From Chloroflexota bacterium (GTDB lineage Bacteria; Chloroflexota; Dehalococcoidia; JAUQQI01): 18,757 nt of DNA. Positions 5,933-14,126 of the stretch are shown here, in pieces (positions within the stretch are counted from its first letter, which is position 1; each line of letters begins with the position of its first letter). Location: contig JAUQQI010000039.1 in NCBI GenBank assembly GCA_030549955.1, forward strand, positions 1-18,757, in the 5' to 3' direction. The translations under genes were made by a program, and so were the position numbers. Under the pieces are notes generated by a model. The model ran no database searches. It worked only from the letters and a program-made list of their open reading frames with translations, and was not told the DNA's origin.

Positions 5933-7036
5933 GTGGCTAAGAAGGCCGCCCCTGCCCAACCCCGGCCGGTGAGCCGGCGCCTTGCCGCCCGCTGGGCCCG
6001 GGAGCGGCGACTCCAGCGCCTTGTGATTCTCGGGGTTGCCGGCGTCCTCCTGGTGGCCCTTGGCCTTCCCGCCTACGCCTTCTACCGCGAGTACGTGGCC
6101 ATGGGCCTCGAGCCCATCGCCCGGGTCGAGGACCGGGTCCTGACGATGAACGAATATTTAAAGCTCCTGCGTTACCGGGATTACCTGCTCCAGCTCCAGG
6201 CGGGGCTTGGCGCCAGTACATGCAGCCCCTTTGGCGACCCGGTTGCCATGCAGCGGGCCATTCTGCCGACCCAGGTTGTCTTTGACTGGGTGGATGACCA
6301 GGTTGTCCGGCGGGAGGCCGAAAAGCTCGGCCTTTCCGTATCCCCCGATGAGGTCGAGCAGACGATTGCCCGGAATTTCACGCCCCCGCAGTCCCAGACC
6401 GGCCAGCCGCCGGCAAACCCGGCGGATTTGCTGAAGGACTTCCTGGGCCGTGCCGGCCTTTCGGAGGCCGAATACCGGGATATTGTTGCCGGTCAGCTCC
6501 TCCGCCAGAAACTTGACGCGTTCGTTCGGGACCAGGTTCCGACCGTCGCCGAGCAGGTCCACGTCCAGGCCCTCGTCTACGATAAGGCTGAAGACGCTGA
6601 CCAGGCGTACAACCAGCTGCAGGCTGGCGAGAGTTTTGAAACCCTCCTGGGCGAACTGCCGTCCGGGCGGGGGGGTGACCTGGGGTGGTTTCCCCGGGGC
6701 GTTCGGGACGCCGAATTCGACCGGGTTGTCTTCGAGGAGCTTCAACCGGGCCAGTACAGCAAGCCATTTGCAACAACCGAAACTCCGCCGAACGACCTGA
6801 GCAGTGCCCTTAATCCCCAGCAGAAGTTCTATATCGTTCGGGTCCTTGAGCGGGACCCCAACCGGCCCATCGACCCGGACAAGCGCTCAATTTTGCAGGA
6901 CCGGGCCCTGGGCTGGTGGCTCGACAAGCACCGCCAGGATTACCACATCGAGTATCTGATTACGTCCGAAAAGCAGCTCTGGGCAACCCGGCGGCTGGAG
7001 CAAGGGCGGCCGGGCCGGTCGCCAGCTAGCCCGTGA
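5933..7036 (+). CDS. Membrane-anchored SurA/PrsA-type peptidyl-prolyl isomerase
   Basis: A 367-aa protein. The first 28 residues are rich in Arg and Lys. One transmembrane helix follows (about 30-51: LVILGVAGVLLVALGLPAYA), then a SurA-N-like helical domain (about 65-200, beginning with RVEDRVLTMNEYLKLLRYRD) and a parvulin domain (about 205-320) with the 'GGDLGWFPRG' signature and EFDRVVFEELQPGQYSKPF. Such proteins fold secreted proteins on the outer face of the membrane. GTG 5933 is chosen because later ATGs would lose the membrane anchor, but no clear ribosome-binding site is seen. Its place straight after rpsR and its basic N-terminus are typical of Chloroflexota. The end overlaps the convergent HD-GYP gene by 11 bases. 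Confidence 0.85.
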   Translation: MAKKAAPAQPRPVSRRLAARWARERRLQRLVILGVAGVLLVALGLPAYAFYREYVAMGLEPIARVEDRVLTMNEYLKLLRYRDYLLQLQAGLGASTCSPFGDPVAMQRAILPTQVVFDWVDDQVVRREAEKLGLSVSPDEVEQTIARNFTPPQSQTGQPPANPADLLKDFLGRAGLSEAEYRDIVAGQLLRQKLDAFVRDQVPTVAEQVHVQALVYDKAEDADQAYNQLQAGESFETLLGELPSGRGGDLGWFPRGVRDAEFDRVVFEELQPGQYSKPFATTETPPNDLSSALNPQQKFYIVRVLERDPNRPIDPDKRSILQDRALGWWLDKHRQDYHIEYLITSEKQLWATRRLEQGRPGRSPASP

Positions 7037-8135
7037 GGCCGAAGGACTGGGCCGGGAGCTGGGGGTCCGCATCCTCGATATCGGCCAGGGCCGTCCGCAG
7101 TTCGCCGCGAGCTGCCAGGTTCAAGAACGCGTCGACAACCCGTGGGTCGAACTGACGGCCCCGCTGACTTTCAATTTCGGCAACGGCTTCGTCCCACGAC
7201 CAGGCCGGTTTGTAAGGCCGGGCGTGGGTCAGGGCGTCGAAGACGTCGGCGACGGCCACAACCCGACCCGGCATCGGTATCCGGTCACGACTGAGGCCCT
7301 GCGGGTAGCCGTTCCCGTCCCAGCGTTCGTGGTGGGAAAGGGCAATCTGTTCGGCCAGCCGCAAGATATCGAAGCGGCTCCCGCTCAGAATCCGGGCGCC
7401 GATGACGGTGTGGGCCTTAACGACCTCGAACTCCTCGGGGCTAAGAGGTCCGTGCTTGCGCTGGCGCCGGTCGTTTTCGGCAATCTTGCCGATGTCATGG
7501 AGGGGGGCCGCCCGTTCGAGGAGCTTGACTGAACCTGAGGACAGCCCAAGCTCGCGGCCCACCAGGGCTGAAATCCGGGCAACCCGTCGGGTGTGCTTGC
7601 CGGTCGCGTCATCCCGGAACTCGGCGGCCAAGGCGAGCCGCTCCAGGATCTCGAGCCGGGCGGCCTCCAGGTCCCTGGTGCGCTGACGGACCCGCTCCTC
7701 GAGCAGCTGGTTATGCTGCTGAACCTGAAGATAAAGGAGGCGGGTCTCGAGCAGGTTCTTCACCCGGAAGAGGACCTCGGTCCGGTCAAAGGGTTTCGTA
7801 ATGTAGTCTTTCGCCAGAAGAAGCAGGGTCCGCTCCTTCAGGCCGAGGTCGGCCCCGGCGACGATGGCCAGCAGGGGAACGTACTCGTTCTGGGAAAGTG
7901 TCTGCTGGAGGTCGCGCAGCGGTTCCAGGCCCCCGGAATCGAGGGTCTGAAGGTCGAGGATAACCAGGTCCGGGTGAAAACCGTTCCGGACGGCGTCGAT
8001 GGCCAGCCCGATGCTGGGGACTGTCCGGATATTGGTGTAACCGGCCCGGGTAAGAAGCTCCCGAAGCGCCGCGGCATCGCCCTGCTGGCTGTCGATAACC
8101 AGGATTCGGCTTCTGACTATTTCATTAAAATGCAT
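7026..8135 (-). CDS. Response regulator with HD-GYP phosphodiesterase output
   Basis: A 369-aa two-domain protein. The receiver domain (about 9-125) has phospho-acceptor Asp61 in PDLVILDLQ and the conserved 'DYITKPFDRTEV' switch. A helical linker (QQHNQLLEERVRQRTRDLEA) joins it to an HD-GYP domain carrying GKHTRRVARIS, LHDIGKI, HTVIGARIL, HHERWDGNGYPQGL, and VAVADVFDALTHARPYK, so the metal-site His/Asp residues and the GYP triad are all present. HD-GYP proteins hydrolyse c-di-GMP or related cyclic dinucleotides; several so-called two-domain versions are phosphorylation-controlled. No partner histidine kinase is in the window. AGAAGAAG lies upstream of ATG 8135. The gene overlaps the prolyl isomerase tail by 11 bases. 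Confidence 0.92.
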   Translation of the reverse strand: MHFNEIVRSRILVIDSQQGDAAALRELLTRAGYTNIRTVPSIGLAIDAVRNGFHPDLVILDLQTLDSGGLEPLRDLQQTLSQNEYVPLLAIVAGADLGLKERTLLLLAKDYITKPFDRTEVLFRVKNLLETRLLYLQVQQHNQLLEERVRQRTRDLEAARLEILERLALAAEFRDDATGKHTRRVARISALVGRELGLSSGSVKLLERAAPLHDIGKIAENDRRQRKHGPLSPEEFEVVKAHTVIGARILSGSRFDILRLAEQIALSHHERWDGNGYPQGLSRDRIPMPGRVVAVADVFDALTHARPYKPAWSWDEAVAEIESQRGRQFDPRVVDAFLNLAARGELRTALADIEDADPQLPAQSFGLTG

Positions 8136-8296
8136 CGGCTTCTTCTGTGTCGGCTGGCCCGAATTCCGGGCTCCGCCTGATTTAAAAGCCCGGGCCGGCC
8201 TAATACAGCTTTCGGCAGGTGGGGACGGTTTAAGCAGGTTCTTCGTGGGGATTTTGTGAAACCTTTGGCGAAAAAGGCCTCAGGTAATCGCAATCT

Positions 8297-8322
8297 AAAA
8301 AACCGGCCCGTCGCGGGGCCGG
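8297..8322 (-). terminator. Rho-independent terminator after the HxlR gene
   Basis: Read on the minus strand, CCGGCCC (8322-8316) and GGGCCGG (8309-8303) form a perfect 7-bp GC stem with a 6-base loop and are followed by six Ts (8302-8297). It lies about 75 bases past the HxlR stop and separates it from the HD-GYP gene. Confidence 0.85.
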
Positions 8323-8396
8323 CTCAGGCGACAGGCTGGGGCGGTCAGGGGTCAGGCAGGCCCGGCCAGAACGGGACCGGTCCTTTGGAATGGGGC

Positions 8397-8747
8397 CTAC
8401 CGGGTGCCGGGCGCTGCCGTCTCAAGCTCGACCCAGCGGTCGGCCCAGGCCTGGAGGGCCCGGACGACCTGTTCGAGCTCCCGGCCCTTGGGTGTAAGGC
8501 TGTACTCGATCCGGACCGGGGTTGATGGGATAACCTGCCGGGCAATGATCCCCTCCCGTTCGAGTTCCTTCAGCCGCTGGGAGAGGAGCCGGTCGCTGAT
8601 CTGGCCGATATAGGCCCGGATCTCAGAGAACCGGCGGGGGCCGGCCAGGAGTGAGCGGATAAGGAGGGGCGTCCACGGCTTGGCCAGGATCCGTACGGCC
8701 CGCTCGTATCGTGGACAGAAGTTTAGCACATCCATCCGAACTTCCAT
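8397..8747 (-). CDS. HxlR-family transcriptional regulator
   Basis: A 116-aa winged-helix regulator if ATG 8747 is used, or 112 aa from ATG 8735; GGAAG sits a few bases before the second, so 8735 may be the true start. The family order is clear: an early Cys (FCPRYERAVRILAKPWTPLL), then IRSLLAGPRRFSEIRAYIGQ, ISDRLLSQRLKELEREGII, and the wing 'VRIEYSLTPKGRELEQVV'. The usual 'GKW' is AKPW here. HxlR proteins are dimeric DNA binders that often sense thiols, electrophiles or quinones through the N-terminal Cys and control divergent genes. The nearest divergent gene is serS, 43 bases away, but control of serS is not implied. Confidence 0.92.
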   Translation of the reverse strand: MEVRMDVLNFCPRYERAVRILAKPWTPLLIRSLLAGPRRFSEIRAYIGQISDRLLSQRLKELEREGIIARQVIPSTPVRIEYSLTPKGRELEQVVRALQAWADRWVELETAAPGTR

Positions 8748-8751
8748 TATT

Positions 8752-8775
8752 ATTCTACACTGAATCTGGTATAAA
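8752..8775. promoter_or_regulatory. Divergent -10 elements for HxlR (minus) and serS (plus)
   Basis: On the plus strand TATAAA (8770-8775) lies 15 bases before the serS ATG, giving a predicted leader of about 9 bases. On the minus strand TAGAAT (8757-8752) would start RNA near 8745, between the two candidate HxlR starts and favouring ATG 8735. Neither has a convincing -35, and the gap is only 43 bases, so the two promoters must overlap. Confidence 0.4.
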
Positions 8776-8790
8776 CTCTTTCGAGACGCG

Positions 8791-10065
8791 ATGCTGAGCA
8801 TCCAGCTGATTCGGGACCGACCTGACCTGGTCCGGGCCGGCCTGGCCCGCCGGGGTGAGGACCTCTCGGTTGTCGACCGGGTTCTCGCCCTCGATGAGGA
8901 GCGCCGGAAGCTTACGACCGAGGCTGACCGGCTCCGGGCCATCCGCAATGAGGTGAGCCGCAAGCTCGGCAGGATGGCCGAAAAGCCCCCAGAGCTCATC
9001 GCCGAGATGCGGGCTATCGGTGACCGGATTAAGGACCTTGAGGCCCGGCTCAGTGGGATTGACGCCGAACTTAACGACCTCCTGCTCGCCATCCCGAATC
9101 TGCCGGACCCGTCGGTTCCCGACGGCCGGGATGAGCGGGATAACGTCGTTGTCCGCACCTGGGGCGAACCCCAGGTCCCCGATTTCCCGCCGAAGCCCCA
9201 CTGGGACCTGGGCGAGCTTCTGGATATCATCGACTTTGAGCGGGGGGCCAGGCTTTCGGGGAGCCGCTTTTATATCCTTAAGGGCGCCGGAGCCCGCCTC
9301 CAGCGGGCGCTGATAACCTGGATGCTGGATGTTCATACCCGGGAGCACGGCTACACCGAAATCTACCCGCCGTACCTGGTCCGGCGGGAGGTGATGCTCG
9401 GCAGCGGTCAACTCCCGAAGTTTTATGACAACCTTTACCACGACGAGGAGGACGACCTCTGGCTTATCCCCACGGCCGAGGTGCCCCTGCTTAACCTGCA
9501 CCGGGACGAGATTCTTGAGCCCGGGACTCTGCCCCTTTACTACGTGGCCTACTCGGCCTGTTTCCGGCGGGAGAAGGCCGCGGCCGGCCGGGATACTCGG
9601 GGCATCAAGCGGGTCCACCAGTTCGATAAGGTTGAGATGTTCAAGTTTGTCGAGCCGGCAGACTCGAACGAAGAGCTTGAAAAGATGGTCCGGGACGCCG
9701 AAGATATCCTGCAGCGGCTCGGCTTGCCTTACCGGGTGGTTCTGCGGTGTGTCGGGGACCTCGGCTTCACGGCGACGAAGGGTTACGACCTGGAGGTCTG
9801 GGCGCCGGGCGTTCAGGAGTGGCTTGAGGTCTCCTCATGCAGTAACGTCGGCGATTTCCAGTGCCGCCGGGCGAATATTCGCTACCGGCCAGCGCCGCGG
9901 GCCCGACCAGAGTACCCCCATGCCCTTAACGGGTCTGGGGTCGCCCTGCCCCGGACGATGATCGCCATCCTTGAAAACTACCAGCAGCCGGACGGCAGCG
10001 TCGTCATTCCCGAGGTCCTGCGACCATACCTGCACGGGGAGGAGGTGATCCGGCCGCCCCGATGA
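8791..10065 (+). CDS. serS: Seryl-tRNA synthetase
   Basis: A 424-aa class II synthetase of normal bacterial length that charges tRNA-Ser with serine. The N-terminal helical arm (about 1-105) is a coiled coil for the long variable arm of tRNA-Ser, with [18 protein letters not shown] and [18 protein letters not shown]. The catalytic core includes [18 protein letters not shown], motif 2 with FRRE at 258-261 ([18 protein letters not shown]), KVEMFKF, and motif 3 from His377 ([20 protein letters not shown]). It starts at ATG 8791 with the typical '[18 protein letters not shown]' beginning. No ribosome-binding site is evident and the predicted leader is very short. Its stop overlaps the MOSC gene start (ATGA, 10062-10065). 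Confidence 0.97.
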   Translation: MLSIQLIRDRPDLVRAGLARRGEDLSVVDRVLALDEERRKLTTEADRLRAIRNEVSRKLGRMAEKPPELIAEMRAIGDRIKDLEARLSGIDAELNDLLLAIPNLPDPSVPDGRDERDNVVVRTWGEPQVPDFPPKPHWDLGELLDIIDFERGARLSGSRFYILKGAGARLQRALITWMLDVHTREHGYTEIYPPYLVRREVMLGSGQLPKFYDNLYHDEEDDLWLIPTAEVPLLNLHRDEILEPGTLPLYYVAYSACFRREKAAAGRDTRGIKRVHQFDKVEMFKFVEPADSNEELEKMVRDAEDILQRLGLPYRVVLRCVGDLGFTATKGYDLEVWAPGVQEWLEVSSCSNVGDFQCRRANIRYRPAPRARPEYPHALNGSGVALPRTMIAILENYQQPDGSVVIPEVLRPYLHGEEVIRPPR

Positions 10066-10502
10066 CGCCGCCCGGAACCGTTGTTGCCCTCCAGCTCTGC
10101 CCGGGCCACCGGTTGCCGATGATAAGCCGGTCCGAGGTCCGGGCGGTCGCCGGGCTTGGACTTGAGGATGACTTCCACGCCCGGGGCGGCCGCCGCCAGG
10201 TCCTTCTCATCGACCTCGAAATCCTCGATGCCCTCGGACTCAAGCCGGGCCAGGTCAAAGAAAACCTGACTGTCCGGGGCCTCGGCCTCCAGAGGCTTCC
10301 GGCGGGCACCCGCCTCCGGGTCGGGTCGGAGGCGGTTCTCGAGCTGACGGGCCCGTGCACCCCATGCTTCCGGATGGATGAGATTCGGCCGGGCCTTCAG
10401 GCTGAGCTTCAAGGCCGGCGGGGAGTGCTGGCCCGGGTGATCGCCGGAGGCCTCATTCGGGTGGGCGACCCGGTCTGGCCAGTGGAAAATTTCACGGAGT
10501 AA
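10062..10502 (+). CDS. MOSC-domain protein
   Basis: A 146-aa protein that is almost only a MOSC domain. The beginning ([20 protein letters not shown]) and [20 protein letters not shown] match the domain's early strands, followed by [14 protein letters not shown] and [18 protein letters not shown]. The Cys pair in [17 protein letters not shown] supplies the invariant MOSC Cys. MOSC domains bind molybdopterin or transfer sulfur, as in molybdenum-cofactor sulfurases and YiiM-like reductases; stand-alone versions have poorly known substrates. The ATG overlaps the serS stop by four bases, so translation is coupled, an unusual partner for serS. The domain is intact but short at the N-terminus compared with YiiM. 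Confidence 0.9.
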   Translation: MTPPGTVVALQLCPGHRLPMISRSEVRAVAGLGLEDDFHARGGRRQVLLIDLEILDALGLKPGQVKENLTVRGLGLQRLPAGTRLRVGSEAVLELTGPCTPCFRMDEIRPGLQAELQGRRGVLARVIAGGLIRVGDPVWPVENFTE

Positions 10503-10506
10503 ACGA

Positions 10507-10536
10507 TTGGCGCGGGTGTGCCGGCTGACGTAAAAT
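10507..10536 (+). promoter_or_regulatory. Promoter of the peptide-binding lipoprotein gene
   Basis: TTGGCG (10507-10512) and TAAAAT (10531-10536) are 18 bases apart. Transcription would start near 10543, leaving a leader of about 105 bases before ATG 10648. The leader is GC-rich with possible local stems but no riboswitch I recognise. Confidence 0.6.
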
Positions 10537-10647
10537 AGAGCGGTTCCGCCGTGTGGGCGGGGCCGGAGTCGGCCGCGGTTCAGGCCGATGTGGAAGCCGG
10601 GGGGTAGCTCCGGTCCTGGAGGCCGACGAACTCAGAGGAGGGCCCGG

Positions 10648-12219
10648 ATGAGACTCTCAAAGTTCTGGGGGCTGATAGTTCTTGCGGTTCTGGTGGCTGG
10701 CTGTATGCCTCAGCCGGCAACCCCTGCCCCGCCGGCGGCCGGTCCAAGCGGCACCCTGGTTTACGGTACCATCGCCGAGCCGAGCCGGCTCAATCCCATT
10801 GTCGGGCCTGAGGTCCACACCAAGGCGGCCATCGACCTGGTTTTCGACCCGCTGGTGGCGGTGGATGACCAGATGGCCCTGATCCCTGCCCTTGCGACCC
10901 GCTGGGAGATCTCGCCGGACGGCCGCCAGTATACGTTTTACCTGCGGCAGGGGGTTCGGTGGCATGACGGGCAGGAATTTACGGCGGACGACGTCAAATT
11001 TACTCTCGACACAATCCGGGACCCGAACGTTAAGGGGACCATCGCCAAGACCGATTATGCCGGCATCCGGGAGATAACGACGCCCGACAAGTACACGGTT
11101 AAAATCGCACTCCAGGCCCCGGACGCCTCGTTCCTTTCGAAGCTTTCGGTCGGTATTGCTCCGAAGCACCTTCTTGAAGGCCAGGACCTGCTCAACACCG
11201 GGTTCAACCGCAAGCCGGTCGGCACCGGCCCGTATAAGGTCGAGGAGTGGGCTTCGGGTCAGTACATCCGGTTTAAGGCAAATCAGGACTACTGGGGAAG
11301 GAAGCCGGGGATCGAAACCATCATCTGGAAGTTTCTCAAAGATTCCAGCATCCTGACCGTTCAACTGCTGAGCGGGGAGGTAGATGCCGCTGCCGTTCCG
11401 AGCAACGATATCGGCCGGGTTCGGCAGGACCGCAACCTGAGCTTTTTCGAGACCCTCGGTTTTAACACCTATGTTGGCTTTAACAACGAAAATCCGCTCT
11501 TCCGGGACCGGCGGGTCCGGCAGGCTTTAAATTACGGCCTTGACAAGCAGGCCATTATCAACGGGATTCTGGAGGGCCAGGCCGTTCCGGCGACGTCGGA
11601 GATCCTGCCGAACACGTATTACTACAACCCGAATGTCAGGCCGTGGCCCCGGGACCTTAACCGGGCCCGGGCGCTCCTTTCGGAAGCCGGCTGGCAGCCC
11701 GGTCCGGACGGCATTCTCCAGAAGGACGGGCAAAAGCTTAAGTTCAAGCTCCTGACAAACTCGGGCGATAAGGTCCGGGAGGAGATTGTTCTGTTTATCC
11801 GGCAGCAGTGGCGGGAGCTTGGGGTCGACGTTGAGCCGGTCTTTCTGGAGCTGAACACGTTTATCAACGACTACGTGCTCAAGAGCAACTTCGAGGCGAT
11901 TTTCATCGGCAGTTCGGTTAATGTCGACCCGGACTTTCTCTACCGGCGGTTCCATACCAGCTCAATTGCGGCCGGCCACAACTTTCTGCGCTACAGCAAC
12001 CCGGAGCTGGACCAGCTGCTGGAGGCGGGCCGGCTCGAGGCAAATCCTGAGAAGCGGCGGGAGGTCTACTTCCGGGCCCAGGAGCTGATTTACCGGGAGG
12101 CGCCGAGCATTCCCATCTTTCACCCGAAGGTGGTTTACGCCTTTCGGCCGCAGATTTCGGGTGTAAAGCCCTCACCCATCAGCCTCTGGTGGAACGTCGA
12201 GGAGTGGCGGCTCCGCTGA
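10648..12219 (+). CDS. ABC-transporter peptide-binding lipoprotein (DppA/OppA type)
   Basis: A 523-aa solute-binding protein of family 5. The signal peptide ends in a lipobox (LIVLAVLVAGC, Cys at residue 18) followed by a Pro/Ala-rich spacer. The mature domain has TLVYGTIAEPSRLNPIVGPE, the signature 'LATRWEISPDGRQYTFYLRQ' with GVRWHDGQEFTADDVKFTL, GTGPYKVEEW, and DRRVRQALNYGLDKQAI. It sits outside the membrane and delivers peptides or a related ligand to a permease. GAGGAGG at 10635-10641 fixes ATG 10648 as the start. No permease or ATPase genes are adjacent, so its partners are elsewhere. Its final 48 bases overlap the convergent eIF-2B-like gene. Confidence 0.93.
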   Translation: MRLSKFWGLIVLAVLVAGCMPQPATPAPPAAGPSGTLVYGTIAEPSRLNPIVGPEVHTKAAIDLVFDPLVAVDDQMALIPALATRWEISPDGRQYTFYLRQGVRWHDGQEFTADDVKFTLDTIRDPNVKGTIAKTDYAGIREITTPDKYTVKIALQAPDASFLSKLSVGIAPKHLLEGQDLLNTGFNRKPVGTGPYKVEEWASGQYIRFKANQDYWGRKPGIETIIWKFLKDSSILTVQLLSGEVDAAAVPSNDIGRVRQDRNLSFFETLGFNTYVGFNNENPLFRDRRVRQALNYGLDKQAIINGILEGQAVPATSEILPNTYYYNPNVRPWPRDLNRARALLSEAGWQPGPDGILQKDGQKLKFKLLTNSGDKVREEIVLFIRQQWRELGVDVEPVFLELNTFINDYVLKSNFEAIFIGSSVNVDPDFLYRRFHTSSIAAGHNFLRYSNPELDQLLEAGRLEANPEKRREVYFRAQELIYREAPSIPIFHPKVVYAFRPQISGVKPSPISLWWNVEEWRLR

Positions 12220-12930
12220 AGCTGGCTTCCAGGGTCCCGACTCGATAATAATGGCGGTGATGAGCCGGCCAGGCACCAGGTCAAAGCCCGGCTCAGCCGG
12301 GGGCCGGGACGGCTCAGGAAGAAGCTTCCATGAGCTTGCGACCACGTAAAGGGGTGCCCGGCGCAGGCTGAGGGCCCGGGCCAGGCTCAGGCTAGGCCTG
12401 CCGTTAATGACGCCGCCGTCGGCGAAGACGGCATCGGCCCCGATAAGCCCCACCGGCTGGATAAGCCCTTCGAGGGAGTCAATAAGTTTGGCTTGAAGGA
12501 TGTTTCCGGCCTGGCGGGCGATGGGGTCGGCCGGGTCGGGCGACCAGACCCGGACCCGGCCAGCGCCCCGGCGCTGATAAACCCGAACGGCTTGGACAAC
12601 CTGGGAGCTGTAGCTGGCCGTAACCAGGTCGGCGTTGGCTGGCAGGATACCCGCAAGCTGCTGGGCGGCCTTTTCGGCGGCTGATTCAAGTTCGGCCAGC
12701 ATCAGCCAGAGGGCCTCGGTTGTTACCAGGCCGGCTCGGGCGAGGTCTTCAAGCCGGCGACCCAGGTTGACCAGGACGGCAAAGTCAGGCCGGGTCGTTT
12801 TGAGAAGGCGGATGGCATCGGCCAGGTCCTCGGGGCCGCCGGCCGCCAGGTGCTGGAGGGTGCGCCGGGCGATTTCAGTTGCGCCGGCCGTTTTGTCGGC
12901 CAGGATAGTTGCCAGTCTGCCGTTCATCAT
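12172..12930 (-). CDS. eIF-2B-like / initiation-factor-2B family protein
   Basis: A 252-aa member of the eIF-2B alpha / MtnA / ribose-1,5-bisphosphate isomerase superfamily. An N-terminal helical domain (1-95) leads to the Rossmann-like part with LVTASYSSQVVQAVRVYQRR, VRVWSPDPADPIARQAGN and GLIGADAVFADGGVINGRPS, then APLYVVASSWKLLP. In the isomerase branches a catalytic Cys lies in the TH-C region; here the matching stretch is ASYSS (105-109) with no Cys, which argues against isomerase activity. Bacterial eIF-2B-like proteins have no settled role. At 252 aa it is shorter than most family members (about 300). ATG 12930 or 12927 are equally possible starts. It overlaps the lipoprotein gene by 48 bases, tail to tail. 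Confidence 0.85.
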   Translation of the reverse strand: MMNGRLATILADKTAGATEIARRTLQHLAAGGPEDLADAIRLLKTTRPDFAVLVNLGRRLEDLARAGLVTTEALWLMLAELESAAEKAAQQLAGILPANADLVTASYSSQVVQAVRVYQRRGAGRVRVWSPDPADPIARQAGNILQAKLIDSLEGLIQPVGLIGADAVFADGGVINGRPSLSLARALSLRRAPLYVVASSWKLLPEPSRPPAEPGFDLVPGRLITAIIIESGPWKPASAEPPLLDVPPEADG

Positions 12931-12984
12931 CCGTTACCCGGTATAATATGTCGCGGACAGAATAAAGGCGAACCGTGGCTGGCC

Positions 12985-13013
12985 TTGACGGGGACAGGCC
13001 GCCCGGATAAGAT
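12985..13013 (+). promoter_or_regulatory. Promoter of htpX
   Basis: TTGACG (12985-12990) and TAAGAT (13008-13013) are separated by exactly 17 bases, the best consensus-like promoter in the window. Start near 13020 leaves about 29 bases to the htpX ATG, including the strong ribosome-binding site AAGGGAGGG (13033-13041). A second perfect TATAAT at 12942-12947 lacks a good -35 on the plus strand and may serve the divergent gene or a minor promoter. Confidence 0.75.
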
Positions 13014-13048
13014 GCTAATGTGCAGTGCTGTGAAGGGAGGGTTTTGCG

Positions 13049-13921
13049 ATGACGGCCAACAGCCTTAAGACGGTGGTTCTGCTGGCGCTGCTGGCCGGCT
13101 TGCTCGTGTTCGCCGGGCGGGTCGTTGCCGGGCCGACCGGGATGTTTGTTGCCCTGGTCATGGCCCTCTTGATGAACTTCTTTGCCTACTGGTTCAGCGA
13201 CCGGGTTGTTCAGGCGATGACCGGAGCCCGGGAGTTGCCGTATGAAGAGGCCCCGTGGCTCCACGACCTGGTGGCCCAGCTCGCCTACCGGGCTGGAATT
13301 CCGAAGCCCCGGCTCTGGCTGGTGGATGCGACTCAGCCGAATGCTTTTGCGACCGGTCGGGATCCCGGCCACGGGGTCGTGGCCGTTACCACCGGTCTGC
13401 TTCACCTGCTTAACCGCGACGAGCTGGCCGGGGTAATCGCCCACGAGCTGGCCCATATCAAGCATCGGGACACCCTGATCCAGGCAGTCGTCGCCACCAT
13501 TGCCGGCGCGATCACCTACCTTGCGCAGATGGCCCAGTGGGCCTTCTTCTTCGGTGGGTTCGGTCGGGCCGACGACCGCGAAGGCAATGGGATGGGTGAG
13601 TTGCTGGCAAGCCTGCTTTTCGTCTTCCTGGCGCCGATTGCGGCCCTGATTATCCAGCTGGCGATCTCCCGGGCCCGAGAGTATGAGGCCGATGCCGGGG
13701 GGGCGCGCATCAGCGGCAATCCGCTGGCCCTGGCCAGCGCCCTGGAGCGGCTCGAGGCTGCAAGCCGGCTTGTTCCGATGGAGGTCAACCCGGCGGCGTC
13801 GCACCTCTTTATCGTTCAGCCGTTCAGCGGCGAGGGCCTGGTCGGCCTCTTCAGCACCCACCCGCCGATCCGGGAGCGGATTGCCCGGCTCCGCCGGATG
13901 GCCCTGGGTGTCCGGGCCTGA
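13049..13921 (+). CDS. htpX: HtpX-type membrane zinc metalloprotease (M48)
   Basis: A 290-aa protease. Two N-terminal transmembrane helices (about 8-28 and 31-50: TVVLLALLAGLLVFAG and FVALVMALLMNFFAYWF) precede the cytoplasmic protease domain. Zinc site: HELAH at 132-136 within VIAHELAHIKHRDTLIQ, and Glu211 in SRAREYEADAGGARIS (the ExxAD third ligand). Two further hydrophobic segments lie between (AVVATIAGAITYLAQMAQW and LLASLLFVFLAPIAALII). The 'NAFATG' and STHPPIRERIARL motifs are also typical. HtpX degrades misfolded membrane proteins alongside FtsH. Length and topology are normal. The start is fixed by AAGGGAGGG 7 bases upstream. The stop overlaps the next start in a TGATG junction. Confidence 0.96.
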   Translation: MTANSLKTVVLLALLAGLLVFAGRVVAGPTGMFVALVMALLMNFFAYWFSDRVVQAMTGARELPYEEAPWLHDLVAQLAYRAGIPKPRLWLVDATQPNAFATGRDPGHGVVAVTTGLLHLLNRDELAGVIAHELAHIKHRDTLIQAVVATIAGAITYLAQMAQWAFFFGGFGRADDREGNGMGELLASLLFVFLAPIAALIIQLAISRAREYEADAGGARISGNPLALASALERLEAASRLVPMEVNPAASHLFIVQPFSGEGLVGLFSTHPPIRERIARLRRMALGVRA

Positions 13922-14112
13922 TGCTGGTCCGGGAACTCGGCCTTTACGTGCTTTGCCTGGCCCTTGGGGGCGTGGCTGGCGGGGTGGTGGGTTGGTTGGT
14001 CGATTCGGCTCTGCGGACCCAGGGCTGGTGGTTTGTCGGCATCTTCGGGGGGATGCTGGTCGGGGCCTTTTTCGTTTACACCCGGTTCTCCCGGGTCGGT
14101 CCGGCCGGCTAA
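13921..14112 (+). CDS. AtpZ/AtpI-like two-helix membrane protein
   Basis: A 63-aa protein of two hydrophobic helices joined by a short loop: LGLYVLCLALGGVAGGVVGW, LVDSALRTQGWWFVGIFGGM, LVGAFFVYTRFSRVG. The Gly-rich helix, an Asp in 'GWLVDSALRT', a turn and a second Gly-rich helix is the pattern of AtpZ/AtpI-type proteins, which help assemble the c-ring of the F-type ATP synthase or import magnesium. The resemblance is short and by eye, so the call is tentative. Its ATG shares a base with the htpX TGA, so it is translated with htpX and not with an atp operon, which is unusual for this family. Confidence 0.6.
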   Translation: MLVRELGLYVLCLALGGVAGGVVGWLVDSALRTQGWWFVGIFGGMLVGAFFVYTRFSRVGPAG

Positions 14113-14126
14113 ACTGACCGGACGCC

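Noticed and set aside
7593..8180. Plus-strand open frame of about 195 codons opposite the HD-GYP gene
   Set aside because: The minus-strand receiver and HD-GYP motifs are complete; the plus reading is low-complexity shadow.
8755..9618. Minus-strand open frame of about 287 codons opposite serS
   Set aside because: SerRS is unmistakable on the plus strand and the opposite frame shows no recognisable motif.
12942..12947. Perfect TATAAT as the main htpX promoter
   Set aside because: No usable -35 on the plus strand, whereas TTGACG-17-TAAGAT lies closer to htpX and fits far better.
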